A stretch of 64,000 bases of DNA from Symsagittifera roscoffensis (taxonomy: Eukaryota > Xenacoelomorpha > Acoela > Convolutidae). This document shows positions 11,106 through 23,029 of this stretch, in pieces. The stretch spans positions 14,759,006 to 14,823,005 of the forward strand of contig NC_087063.1 in assembly GCF_963678635.1 (NCBI RefSeq), read 5' to 3'. The position numbers were made by a program, and so were the translations under genes. Positions within the stretch are counted from its first letter, which is position 1, and each line of letters opens with the position of its first letter. The notes under the pieces are model-generated. The model did not search any database, was not told the origin of the DNA, and worked only from the letters and a program-made list of their open reading frames with translations.

Positions 11106-11186
11106 GGGGACCGGGTCCTCCTTGGATAGGATCTTTATCTCGGCTGCTTTCTCTACAGGTAACTCAGGATGCCCTGGAATTGGATT

Positions 11187-12748
11187 TCAAGACTTATCCA
11201 ACCATCTCGTTAAGGGAAGCGCTTTCAAAGTTTCTTTGTCCAGAAACGAGAATCCCTCCTTTATTTTTGCCTGATTGGCTTGCTTCTGCTCCAATCTTTC
11301 ATAGAACTGAGTTTTCTTGCTGAGGCTGTCAGCATTCTGGTGTTTATCACGCATCCTGTGTTCGATTATCATATGGTAGCCATCCAATCTTACTATCCAT
11401 CTACCAATATAACTCTGATCCATCGAGTAGGTCTTCAACTAGGATAACGCTCTGTTGTTTACGCGTAACTTAAAGGGAGCGCTCCCCAAGTATGTGCTGT
11501 ATTTTTCCACAAATGTGAATACTGCAAACATTTCTGCTTTAGGTGCGCCATATTTCATCTCTGTGTCACTCAAGACCTTGCTGCCGTATGCAATGGGACG
11601 GAGAACTGTTCTTCCATTCCATTCTTGCTCCTGATGCAATATTCCTGAGATGGCTACTACCGATGCGTCTGTATCAAGAGCATACATGCCCTTTTCCGCA
11701 GATATTTTATGAACTCCCTGTAGTAATTGGCAAACCCTAGGAAGCTCAGGAGCTGTGTGTCCGTTCTGGGAGCCTTCCATGTCAACACTGCTTCTACTGC
11801 TACTGCTTCCGGGTCCGGCCTCACACCATGCCTGTCCACCATTCTTCCCAGGTACTTGATTGAATCCCTAAGGATATCACATTTCGATGGTTTGCACTTC
11901 AAGCCTGCTCTTTTCATGAATCCAAAGACCTCATCGAGCCGATCAATATGGTCTTCCAGGGTTGGTGTCGCTATGACCACGTCGTCCACGTAACACATCA
12001 CGAGATTCCCGTACTTCTTGGTCACTCTGGTCAAAGCCTCAGCCATCAGTCTTTGAAAAGTGGCCGTTGTATTGTACAAGCCGAAGGGCATCCTCTTCCA
12101 CTGGTACAATCCCAATTCGCACGCGAATCCGGTTTTCTCTCTGTCCTTCTTCCGCAGAGGGACCTGCCAAAAGGCCGAACCCAAGTCCAGTGTTGTGAAG
12201 AACTTGGCGTCACCAAGTTTGGAGAGGCTCTCGTCTATTGGCGGTATCGGGTACGCATCTTTTATCGTCACCGCGTTCAAATAGCGAAAGTCGCAACAAA
12301 ATCTTAGCTGCCCCCCTTTCTTTTTCGCCATTACCACCACGCAAGCCCACGGCGATTTCGAGAGTTCTATCATGTCGTATTCGAGCAGCATTTCGATTTC
12401 CGCTCGGCACGCTTCCGACTTGTGTGGCGTCATTCGTCTCGCGCCTTTTCTGTGCGGAACGGCACCTTCTTCCAGTTCAATTTCGTGTTCGACGAAGTTA
12501 CAGCAACCGATATCCGCTTTATGTTTTGAAAATACATCTGCGTTCCTATTTAAAACGTCCCGCAATTTTTCGAAATCTCCCTCACCTATTTTCCCTTTTA
12601 AATGTTCTATCTCTGGCAAAACCGGTTTGTCATTTTCTAGTTCGTATGACGAGGGGCGTTCCGGAAAACTCGAGCAGCTCGACAAGCCGTCGTCCGTTTC
12701 GGATTTCATTGAAAACAATTTATGAATAGATTTTAATTCTTTAATCAT
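11187..12748 (-). pseudogene. Copy A reverse transcriptase and RNase H, with internal deletion
   Basis: The RT carries LDLGSAFWQVPL (motif A), FGLYNTTATFQRLM (motif B, slightly changed) and YVDD (motif C, near 11985). About 140 bp between RT and RNase H that are present in copy B (roughly 42375-42520) are missing at about 11700, with a frame change. RNase H begins with DTDASVVA and continues through KYGAPKAEMFAV. A Gly-to-stop near 11187 ends the segment. It is part of the single gag-pro-pol frame, not a separate gene. Confidence 0.9.
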
Positions 12749-12775
12749 CTTTAAAATTTTATCTTTGTTGGCATG

Positions 12776-15700
12776 TTAAGGACAGTCTTTCACATTATGT
12801 TTCTTCAAGTTTTGTGTCTCCTCATAGTCGGTCCTCATCGGCAAAGCGTAACCAAGCTTCTTTCCACGCTGGATTGAAACCGTGGTGTCCAGTGTGTTCA
12901 ATAACACACTGACACACAGTCCGTTTCGCATTACCGAGAAGCTCCGGCCTAAAATCACCAAACTCTGACTATTGGGATTCGGTACTAAACAAACCTGTTT
13001 ACTATCGCTTAACGAATTTAAATTTCTCATTCTAAAAATTGCCACCACAGCCTGTCCTGGCTGTAGTTCCACCTTTCTATCTAAAAAAATTGGTACCTTG
13101 TTTTTGTCCCTTATTATCCTATTAATTGGTTTCTTAACATACTTCCGGTCCGGGTTTCTAATCCGTATCAGACCGTTGTTCAAGTCAATCATCACGTCAA
13201 AATTCCTGACGAAATCTCTGCCCAAGGTGAATTGGTCGGTTTCGTCCAAATTCTCTACCACCAGGAAGCTCATCCAAATATCCCGTCCTCCCATTTGGAG
13301 GACCGTTATTGGTGTTCTTCCGGCTACGTAAATTGCTCCTCGATTGGCGGCGGCCAGTCTGAGATTCGTTGGAATTAGATCTTCCCTCGTGAAGCCCATT
13401 CTTTCCCAAGTTTTTATCGGCATCATACTCACTACCGCTCCTGTGTCCAGAAGCCCTGTGACTCCGATTTTCGTTCCGTTGAGGTCGAGCAGATGTGCGG
13501 TCACATCTGCTTCATACCCAATGTGTACTGCATCTTGTTCCATCGTGGCGTCATGGCCTATCCTGCGGACTTTGAGTTCCTCCTCACCCAAATAGATCTG
13601 CCCTATTTGGTCACTATCTGTTGTTACATAAGTCCTAGTGTAGATATTGATTCCATCCACGTTCAACATCACTTGATACGGCGCATAGACCTCCAGGTAG
13701 CGTCCATGAAGTTTCTTCATGCGAGGGCCACCCGTTGTTAGTAGTGCTCGCACAGCTCTCGACTCAGTGCGTGGCTCCACCTGCCTCAGATAATCTGCAT
13801 ATGTGTCCAAATGCATCAAAGTGAACTCGGATGGTTCACTCAGATTTCTGATTACCTGATGTCCAGCCACTGAGATTATCGACTGTAACTTGCTACCTTG
13901 TGGCACCATGCCGAACCTCTGACCGGAGATCACATTAAGTTTCATGCTCAAAATGCTTGGTGCTTTAGTCTCCTCGACCTCCGTTGCTTCGAAGGTATTC
14001 AGTTGCTCTTGTAGTTTCTCATTCTCAAGTTCGAGTTTCACTTTTTGTTCGATCTCTTTCGTCACCAGTTCCTGCTGCACTCTATTTAGAGCATCCCTCG
14101 CGGCTGCCCTATAATCAATCTTGAAATCATCGGCCGCAGTCACTGGTTCTGGTTCACGTGTCTCTTCAGTTACCGCTTGCATTTTCTTCGTCGCCAGCTC
14201 TTGAGGTTTGTCTTTTCTGCGTGCCTCCGCTTCACTCAACAGGCGAGCCTTGCTGGCTTTCACTCCTGACAAAGCTTCTTCATGCCTTGGATGCTTGATG
14301 TCTGCCACTGAATCCCAGAATTGCGGTCAATCTGATTTAAAATGACCTTCCAAGTTGCAAAAGAAACACCTCGGGCCGAATTTCGCAATTACTTCTCTCA
14401 TGAAATCCTCATGGTCCAATGACGCATCTTCGTCCTCGAGGCTAAAGCCTATTGCTTTCATGCCTTGTTTGTAAGTTGGGCATGCTGACTCAAGATGGTC
14501 CGTTGAACTGCAATTAGCACAAGAGCGTCTCTTGTCCATATCATCCCTCGGTTTGTTCCAGCTGTTCCCTTGGTTTGCCGGTCCGCTGTTAAAATTGCCA
14601 TAATTGTTCTTGTAGTATCCAGATCTCGAAGGAGGTTTCAACAAAAGATATTCTTTTGACTTGTGCCTCAACTCCTCTGGTGTTGGCGCATTGGTTGATA
14701 GTGGTGGGTAATGCGTTGCCAGCATTGTCCGAAGTTCATCATTCTTCACACCATCGATGAATTTTGAGGCTAATGCCATGCTCATCCTTCGGTTCGACTC
14801 ATCCGGTTGGCTGCGTCTTCTCAGCATTTCCAAGTCATCTAGAAACTTGTCTATCGTTTCATCCTCTCGTTGCCTCCGTTTCTCGAAGCGCATCATCGCC
14901 TGGTGCCCCTGCACCCCTGATCCAAAAAGGTTTAACAAGATTTTGAAGATTTTCTTGGCTGTGTCACGCTGATATTGCTTCTTGGCCATGACACAGTTCA
15001 GGGCTGTCCCTTCCAAGTTACTGGTAAGCGCACTGCATTCCTGTCTTTCCGACAAGTCCTCTTCCTCAAAATGCAGCTTCATTACCTCTATCCAGGTATC
15101 AATACAGCCATCAGATTCGTCTTTGTAGCATCTTGGTTTCTTAAAGACTCTTCTGGACTTCTCACTGCGTTCATTGGTTCTGGATAACCTTGTAAGGAAT
15201 GTCTCCAAAGACCTGTTTAGGGGTTCAAAGGCTGTGGCCATTGCCGTAGCATTCCTTGAGTGTCCCGCCTGAGTGTCCTCACACCTTGTCAAAGGCTCTG
15301 TATTCGGTGCATCCCTGCAATCCGAATCGCCGTGAGTGTTTCCCCCTTGGCCCTCATGACTCCTCCCTGGGCTCTCATGTCTCCTGTTACCGGAATCACT
15401 TCTCCCAGTCGCATGTGTGCCTTGCGTTGGTCGTTCGTTAGAGGTCTGTCTGTTCCCCGTTGAACTTGCTCTACTGTTCGGGCCCCATGTTCTATTATCC
15501 CTTGTGGCATAGCCTGATGAACTGCCCCTACCTCTAGTGGATCCATATGTCCTTCTCCTTTGATGGTCATTGAAGTTCACCTTCGGCTCCCTGCTGGGAC
15601 CTCCCGAGTTCGGTTCCCTTCTTTTGGTCCACTCTTGCTGCCTAGTAGCCCGTCCAACCTATCCATGATAGCCTGAGTTCGCCTCTCCATCATCGCGTCT

Positions 15701-16922
15701 ATCTTTGTGTCAAGAGTCCCAAGAGACTGCTCTTGCTGAATTCTTAACTTCTCCATGTAGTCTCTTAAGCGTAACTCTCTCTGTTCCGCTTCTCTTGTCA
15801 TTCGCGACAAGTTCTTCGCTATGTGTTTGTCCGTTCTTTCTTTCAAGCGTTTTTCGCTCCTACCAACTTCTTGTCTGTTGCGGTTTATTTCTTCCCGCAG
15901 AATTTCCCTTTCAATGTGAACTGCTCTTTCTAGTTCACTCATTCTTATGGACATCTGTTCATTTTGTTCTCCTATATTGCCCACTATGTTGTTCAAGGCT
16001 TCTTCTATTGCTGCCCCGTTATCCACGAGTGGCGTCACTAGTGGCGGTGTAACCCTGTCGGTCCCAGGTAGCTTCGTGCTGGTCGAGATTCGGGCCTTGA
16101 CTCTCTGCCTCGACGTCTTTTCATTATCCACCTCAGGATCCGCCAATGCGTTTCCTAGCACTTTGTTTCTACTCTCCCCAGTTCGCGGCTCTGAATTTGT
16201 CATAATCGCGAAGCCTCTCGACTGGTCTGGTGTGTTTACCTCTTTGCTTATCGTTCTCACCACACCAAATTTGTCCATGGTTCCAGTCTCTCTTTCGACG
16301 TATGCCTCATTCTCCTGGGTCGAACTATTGAGGCTGACTTGAGATCCAAAATCGAATGCTCGTCTTCGTCCTCTTCGTCCTCCTGGGATTCACCTTCATT
16401 TCCTGTGCCCACTCCCATGGTGATTGGAAAGATGTTTCCTAAGGTGTTCCTCATTCTTTCTGAGAACGATGAGGACGTTGTTTGTTTCTCAGTCCCGCCT
16501 GCCATCATGGTGTTGTCTGTTGGAGATCTTCTAGTTGCCACTATTTCAGTTGAAATGTTGGACAGTTCCGACATCTCCTCTCGATCCAAGGTCCCGGTGG
16601 AAGTGGCAAAATCATGGCCTTGTTCTACCGGAGTAGATTCACTCGCCAGCCTTCTGCCTCTCCCTTCCAGTCCATTTACTTCCTGGTTGTCGTTCATGTT
16701 ATGGTCCGTATTGACCTCCACTTCTAACATTTCTTTACGCTCTTCTGAGGTCTTCTGACTTCTCGTTTCAACCATTCTGCCTGAAACCGTCTCCCCTTTG
16801 TCGGTCCGGGCTCGTTTGATCCGATCCTTAAAAGGGTCGGTCATTGTTTCTCTTTGCTTTTTAGGTATGAATTTCTTAGAGCTATTACCTCGTTTAGGTA
16901 TCCTTGACTTGTCTAGACTCAT
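12776..16922 (-). pseudogene. Copy A Gag and aspartic protease
   Basis: This starts at the ATG at 16922 and matches copy B residue for residue: Ser/Thr-rich N terminus, coiled coil, capsid-like retrotransposon Gag domain, two CCHC knuckles, and protease with LLDTGAVVS (near 13440-13470). Lesions: a frameshift near 16355, a one-base deletion near 15615, a stop at about 14327 that removes the last Cys of knuckle 2, and a stop at 12776 where copy B has Tyr. At about 13083-13090 this copy keeps a run of seven A and reads through, whereas copy B has eight and shifts. So protease and RT shared one frame ancestrally. Confidence 0.9.
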
Positions 16923-19830
16923 TCTCAATCTCTCACTTCTTAATGCCTATACACTCAAACCGATTGCTAGTGACCTTATAGTTTGTCTATCAATAATAAT
17001 GACACAACACAACAAATTTCACAAGACTCTATTAAATAGTGACCACGAATCCCTGTATTATCAGAGTACCGCTCTTATATAATTTGTTCACACTAACCGA
17101 TTATCGGTCGGTAGATCTGAGAACTAGCACAATATGATGTTATCAGTCAATTTAAAAGACAGTGTACTCACTACCCAATCAAGCACAAATTATGTTGATT
17201 TAAAATCAAAAACAACAAAAAAAATATATAATGACAGAATATGAAAACCTCCATAAAAAAACGTATGTGTATTGTATTTTTAGTCGGTCGCAGTACAATA
17301 GTCGAACTTATATATTAAGGAAAAAGCTTTCCCTGCTTGGTGCTGCACCAAACAGACAAAACTTTGAAGGCAGTAATTTTCTCAAGTGGGCGTCTATTGC
17401 ACCCACCGAGTACTGTGTTACCTATCTGCCTTCGGACTGCCCGAGCTAGACCTACTAAAATCCTCAGGGCAGTTACTTTAAAAAAAAAACGTATTGGGTT
17501 TCAATCCACACCAATGAATTACGCTCTTTTTAGTTTAGACTTAGTGTCGCGAATATCCGAGTTCGGACCTGTTTTGTTTTGGTCTGGTTTTTATTGAAAG
17601 GCAAGTTACCAGTGCAGTCACTGATTCCTAGCCCGTCTGCTAATAACCTAATAGTTCTCACTGTAGTCTTTTTTGTATTTACCTGAGTCCTTTAATAAAA
17701 TAATACCCCTCCGGATTGGCAAAAATAGGACCCTTCCGGATTGGCAAAAATAGGACCCTTCCGGATTGTGACCCCTCTGAGTTAGCAAATATAAGACCCC
17801 TTTGGATTGGGAACCCTCCGGTTTTGTGAAAACAAGACCCCTCCGGATTGGGACCCCTCCGAATTTGAAAAATTTTGGACCCCTCCGGATTTGGAGGCCT
17901 CTGGTTTTGTAAAAGTAGCTTTTCGGAGATTTCCTTCTTTCAAGCTATACCCCTCCGGATACGTTCTCCGATGCTATTTTGCTTTTTAAATTAACTAGGA
18001 AGGGTAAGTAATGCTTTCCTAGACCCTTCCGGATTGAAGTTAAGCCTCTTATTTGACAATTCACTCTAACGGTGAAGGGTCTTATCGCTAGCCTAACTGC
18101 GGCTCGATTAAGGTTTTCTTGTGGTTTAGCATTCTTTTTTCGTCTAGGACAGCCTAAAGTTACTTTTTTCAACCGCTATTACCTTTTGGTAGGGGTGTAA
18201 GGGCTTTTCCTTAAAAAAATTTATAAAACGTGAAGGGTCTACCCTCCCAAATTGGTGAATTTGCTAAAAACAATCTCAAAAACTTTTCACGCTTACTTAT
18301 CCGAAAAACTTTTGTCCCTATCAGTAAGCTCAGCTAAATTCCGATCTATTGGTACCAAGATCAACTGGATCTGCCCAGTAGTTCCAAAGTTATTAACCAA
18401 AACGTCTTTTTTCTAAAGTCAAGAAATTTCTCTCTTATAGGTTCCGCCTAACTTTTTCCGCAATTCTGTTCTTTTTGACCTAAAAATTATCGATCCGAGC
18501 TCAGAAGGCTTATACTCTTCTAGTTCAATGCAAAACACCCGATCTAAAACGCTTTAGTTGAAAAAATTTGCGAAAAACTATGCTACCAAATCAAACACGT
18601 TAAGTTCGATTTCTCTGCAACCCGGAAGGCTTTCGGGTAGCGGGTTTTAAAACTCGTAGATTCATTAGTGGACGTTGTCCGAACAATTATTTTTACTGTC
18701 CTAACTCAAAATTTTCAAAAATTTTCTGAATTTATAGTGTTCCGTTTTCTCAAAATTCACGAAAATTCGGTTTTTGGTTCCAAAATAGTTCCAACCACTT
18801 CCGAACTATCTATTATAGTAGTGCAGTTACAATGTAACACACTAATTTAGCGCTTTTTTTCCGTTTCAAAAAATATCGATATTTCAAAAATTGCGATTTG
18901 TGGGGGGATCAAAATATCGCTATTTTGACCCTAAAAACCGGTCTGCTTTCTGTGTTTTTCACTGAAAAACGATATAGGAGTATTAATATAGGCTATATAA
19001 GTAATAATATTAGTAAAACTATACCCCTCCGGGTTTGTTCAATATCCGAATTAAGGTGCTTAACTCGAATATTCGCAGTTCGGTGAAGGGTCACTACAGT
19101 GCAGCACTGTCGAGCCCCCCACAGATTCCTATCTTAGTTTTTTGTACCAAAAGGGATACAAAAATTGTTAACAATACCCAACAGTCGATTGTTGTTGTCG
19201 TTGAGCCCCTTTTTTTTGCTCCTTGTACTGCTTGCCGGATCAGTCTTCTCCCAAGACCCTTCCGAATTGAACGCAAATCAGCTGACACTTCCCGATTGAG
19301 CGCAATTGATCATTAACGTGCTTAAATGCTCAAATAACCATACAGTACAAGACTCACAAACGGGCTACAAAATTGATCGTAACAATCTTGACTGATATAA
19401 ATGCCTGTAACAACAATATATCTATCAACAAAAAACGGGGAGTCGGATCACATCTTGTCTGGGTGGATGAATTCTACTAATTTTTTAAAACTTTTTTTAC
19501 TGTTTTTGGTTTTTTCAGTTATTTTTTTATGTTTTTTGTTTTTCTTGGGTACTATACTACTTTTTGTTTGGTTTTATATATATCTTTAAGTATTTTTGGT
19601 CACGGACCACTCAGGAGATGACGGGACCGCGAATCCCCACACCCTTCCTGGTTCGTGAATTTTCGGTCTTAACTAGGTTAAAAAGCTATTCACGGTAATC
19701 CGGAAGGCTTCCGCGTTCCAAACTACCCTTCCGCCCTGGCGGTTTAGGCCTATTAAGGGCGTTAATGTGAGCATCCGCTCGGCGCGGAGTGCTCGTTAAC
19801 GGTTCTGCCGGTCATGATGTTAAAAAAGAA
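16923..19830 (-). other. Copy A untranslated leader
   Basis: About 2.9 kb between gag and the primer-binding-like site has no coding potential. It is AT-rich and peppered with ACCCYTCCGGATT and its complement. It is homologous to 47730-50625 of copy B over its whole length. A GTAAGC on the minus strand at 18291-18296 is conserved in copy B (49045-49050) and could be a splice donor. Confidence 0.75.
17701..17960. repeat. Array of ACCCYTCCGGATT motifs in the copy A leader
   Basis: About nine copies of a core ACCCCTCCGGATTGG, some mutated, stand roughly 25-35 bp apart with AT-rich spacers. Single copies and inverted copies (CCGGAAGG) recur elsewhere in the leader and LTR, for example 18027, 19022, 19706 and 20330. 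Confidence 0.8.
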
Positions 19831-19848
19831 TAACACCCAGGAGCGCCA
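19831..19848 (-). other. Primer-binding-site-like sequence, copy A
   Basis: On the minus strand it reads TGGCGCTCCTGGGTGTTA, beginning TGG as expected for pairing with a tRNA 3' CCA end, 12 nt after the LTR. The same 18-mer is at 50626-50643 in copy B. The tRNA partner is not identified. Confidence 0.55.
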
Positions 19849-20365
19849 TAAAAACATCTATGTAACATTCGCCCGGAGGATACATATCGACGGAAAATAA
19901 AACTAAGTCCTAAGACGACTGGCAAACGTCTAAACAGAGCTTGACATGCTTTTAACCGTCTCTACCAAGCCAGTACTTTCGGTGGTCTTTCTAACATCGG
20001 GTCGACAAAAACGTTACTGCTTTCGGCTTCGGTCAAAACACTCAAATTAACTAGATTACATGCAGAAACAGTGAGCTCATGGCTGGATCTCAGTATCCCC
20101 AGACCACGAGGTCATTCCTAAAAACAGGGCTACTACTATTTATTGAAATATTATTGTTTTCGTTCAGTAGATAAAAATCATCATCTCCATCAAAGATGGA
20201 TCAACTCTTTCCCCCAACTCCTAGCTTCTCATCCTAGCAAAACGAATTCAGATCTTAATTAAATTCAATTCAGGACATGACAGGGAAGCTAAAAATTTAT
20301 ATAAGATAATAAAAGTTCCAGTCCCGAGACCCCTCCGGATCCGGAAGGCTGTCTTCCGCCCTTCA

Positions 20366-20415
20366 CCGTTGTTCGCAACGGCCTTGCAACTATTGTAGCG
20401 ACACAATAGTTGCAA
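20366..20415. other. Tandem hairpins in LTR, copy A
   Basis: CCGTTG-TTCG-CAACGG (20366-20381) is followed by TTGCAACTATTGT (20384-20396) pairing perfectly with 20403-20415. Both are kept in the two LTRs of copy B. Confidence 0.7.
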
Positions 20416-20556
20416 CTCGGAACGGTCTCTGCTAACTCTGCGATTTGTCCTTGTTTTTCAATCACAATCTTCGTCGTTCTCGCTATCGCGACTAATGTTG
20501 TTGTGTTTTTCTCCGGTTTTCTAAAAAATGGCCATTTCTGACGTTTCTCAGAAATA

Positions 20557-20564
20557 TGACGTCA
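20557..20564. promoter_or_regulatory. CRE-like palindrome TGACGTCA in LTR, copy A
   Basis: The 8-bp perfect palindrome of the ATF/CREB type lies about 170 bp inside the LTR start and is conserved at 27826-27833 and 51396-51403. It is a candidate promoter or enhancer site in U3. Confidence 0.45.
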
Positions 20565-20734
20565 TACTTCGAAAATTTAAAATTTCAAAATACCAGAATA
20601 TCTTGACCTTCACCGTTTGACTAATCGTCCCAATAACGTTGTTAATCGCTTAAAACCGTCAATTCGGAAGGTTCGCTGCTAAAATTCCGAGTCTGCTGAA
20701 TCTGCATTTTGATCCATTCTGGTCGAATGTCACA

Positions 20735-21442
20735 CCCTCCGGGTCTGTTCAATATCCGAAGATAGGTGCTTACCTCGGAAATTCGCAACCCAGTGAGATT
20801 CTTTTGTGCAGTCACTCTCGTTTCACCGATCTCTGATATCTTTTTTTTCTGAAATCTAAAATGATACCAAAAACTTAACAATAACCAACAGTTGATTGTT
20901 GTTGCCTATGTTACCATTCACAGCAAAATGGGTCCCATTTTTCAACCAATCGATCCTTCCGGATGGATTAAAAATTATCTTTGACGTGCTCAAGTACTCA
21001 AACAACCCTACCGAACAGGTACAAATGACATCATCAAAGATGATCATTACAAACAGGTGTGTTATAAATAAATATGTCATAAATTTATTTTACCGAATTT
21101 TGTGATCGCATCTATTCTGATAAGTTATTCTCATCTAAATTATATGTTTGTTTTATTTCTTTTTTTAGTCCTATGTTTTTTTTGATTTTTTTTTCTCGTT
21201 CTTGCCTGGTTTCTCATATATATTAGTTGGTGCTAAACTCCTCAGGGCACGATGGGACGGCCAATTCCCATACGGGAATTTTTTTGTTCATACTAGTTTT
21301 AAACGCTAAATCAGGGAATCGGCAAGGCTTTACCGTTGCCAGCTGAGTCAGTGTGAGTATCGGCTCGGCTGTGAGGTATTCAAAAATTAGGTTGAGAATT
21401 ATTATGTTACGAGTAACACCCAGGAGCGACAAAAAACATTTT
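20735..21442 (-). mobile_element. Leader remnant of a diverged related LTR element
   Basis: From 20735 the sequence resembles the start of the copy A leader (19022 onward) and stays alignable, with many changes, to a PBS-like sequence at 21414-21431. The element therefore belongs to a related family, and copy A inserted into its leader. A possible LTR start TGTAAAAGTCG follows at 21443. Confidence 0.65.
21414..21431 (-). other. Primer-binding-site-like sequence of the related element
   Basis: It reads TGTCGCTCCTGGGTGTTA on the minus strand, one base different from the site in copies A and B (TGT instead of TGG). The core has survived in otherwise diverged sequence. Confidence 0.45.
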
Positions 21443-23029
21443 TGTAAAAGTCGTCCAAAATGGGTAGACTAAAGTCGCATTTGCTACTGAAAATGGGTGG
21501 ACTAAATATCAAGCTACCTTCTGACTGTGAGAATTTTAAAGAATGGTCGATTAAAACATCGTCTTTCTTAGACACATACGACCCATTAAGAGCTATAATT
21601 AGTTGCAAAAAGTTCGGACAGACAGAATTAATTAAAATGAGCAATCAGTGCTTTTCGATGCTTTTTACATGCAAAATCTGAAGCCGAACAACCTTGAAAA
21701 TTTTGTCAGATCAAAATCAAATTGCGAGGTTGTCGATTATCCGATGATTATGCTAGCCTAGTTTTTTAATACTGCTATGAGCATCCAGAATTTACTATAA
21801 AACATTTCGACGCTTCGGATGCAACTGCCCGCCGTGGTTAGAGGTTTTGAGCGAAACTCGGATCTACTTAACAATCCCCCTATTGTATCTACTAAAGAAT
21901 CTCCACCCTGTAAGTAAAAACAGTAATTTTGCACTAGAGCATTGTAGGTAAATTCGGACTTTGCTGCATTCTGATTGGTCGACAGTTTGCTGCAAGTAAC
22001 CTTAGTAACGATCTCCTCCTCTTTCTTGAAAGGGGGATTGTTGAGTAGATCCTTTAACTCTGCTTTATGAACTTTCCACGTTATGTTTATTTCAGTTTTA
22101 GTTTCCGTTTATGTCTAAACAGTTGCTCTTTTTAATTATTTCTGTCTGTCCGAACTTTTTGCAACTCTCTATATATCAGAGCAAGAAAAAATCTATACAA
22201 AAATTAAATTACTTAAAACTGAAAGAACTAACCAAAGAAAACTAACATTTTGAACAACTTGAGTGACAGTGAAAAATATAAATTCGAATTCTGGGATGGA
22301 ATTTATCTCAGATATGGATGGAACCAACCAACAATCCACTCATATGGTCAATCTTTTGACCTTACCTACGCCCTTCACTGTGCGAAGGGATGATACAACC
22401 ACATGAGACATGACAAACGGAATTATGGTGCTCAAGGTTTAGCTGAACCTTCTTTGATGTCAAAGTCCTCAACCCGCACGCAAAAACTTCACAAAGATTA
22501 CTGCAAGACGCCTATAAGTACAACGAATCACTAAAAATTTCAAAATACCAACAGAAAAATCTACAAGTCGAACAGAGCAGTTTCTGCCCGCGCATTTTTG
22601 GCTGCACTGGTGGTGGCGCACCAGCAACTGCACGGAAAATTTTTTGCATAGCTGAAAAATTTAGTGAAAAAGGCATGAAAGCTGCTCAGAAACAAACAAC
22701 TTTATTAGATCTAAGATAAGTTCCGCGCTGCTCAAGAGCGCAATCCGTCTTATACAGGGGACCAAATCACTGCGTAAGACGAAATTCATAGAAAATTCAA
22801 TGAGTGCTATTACAGAGGAGAGACCGTTGAAGTACATACCTTTAATGACAACGCAGTAAATGCTGACTTGACTTAATTCCTGCAATAATGTTTATTGATG
22901 GATTTATATAATGCTGGTATTGGCCCTATCCAGCTTGTGCGCGATCGTACCTAATTAGAAAGGCCCCTTCCATAATTTACCTTTTTTTCTGTAATAAACG
23001 TCTAGAAAAAACATAACGACGTAAGTAAT
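21443..23029. other. Probable LTR and flank of the related element; no clear gene
   Basis: The left boundary at 21443 is marked by a TGT start after the PBS-like site; I cannot place the other LTR end. A 73-codon open frame at 21460-21681 (plus) has a faint Gag-like look (FKEWSIKTSSFLDTYDPL) but no second motif. An inverted repeat of about 45 bp joins 21601-21645 with 22122-22166. The rest is AT-rich with no supported gene. Confidence 0.35.

Larger units (their letters stand above)
1..20734 (-). mobile_element. Giant Ty3/Gypsy LTR retrotransposon, copy A (left end outside window)
   Basis: Copy A is the same element as copy B (27143-51573) in the same orientation. Its position 1 corresponds to about 35703 of copy B, so about 8.5 kb of its 3' part, including the 3' LTR, lies off the left edge. 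A LINE occupies 201-5171 and splits it. Order on the minus strand: LTR 19861-20734, primer-binding-like site 19831-19848, leader to 16923, broken gag-pro-pol-macro frame 16922-7456, spacer, broken SGNH ORF 7050-5194 continuing at 200-1. The coding part aligns with copy B almost codon for codon, with scattered substitutions and small indels. I found at least nine disabling lesions, all different from those in copy B. Confidence 0.93.
19861..20734 (-). repeat. LTR of copy A (5' LTR)
   Basis: This 874-bp LTR has termini TGTAACATTCG (left) and CGAATGTCACA (right), an 11-bp imperfect inverted repeat starting TG and ending CA. It matches the copy B LTRs throughout. It contains two adjacent hairpins (20366-20415), a TGACGTCA palindrome (20557-20564) and a TATATAAA on the minus strand near 20296-20303. 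Its outer side directly abuts leader-like sequence of a related element. Confidence 0.88.

Noticed and set aside
17945-19316. Short open frames within the leader
   Set aside because: They are not at conserved positions between copies A and B or are broken in one; composition is that of the motif-rich non-coding leader.
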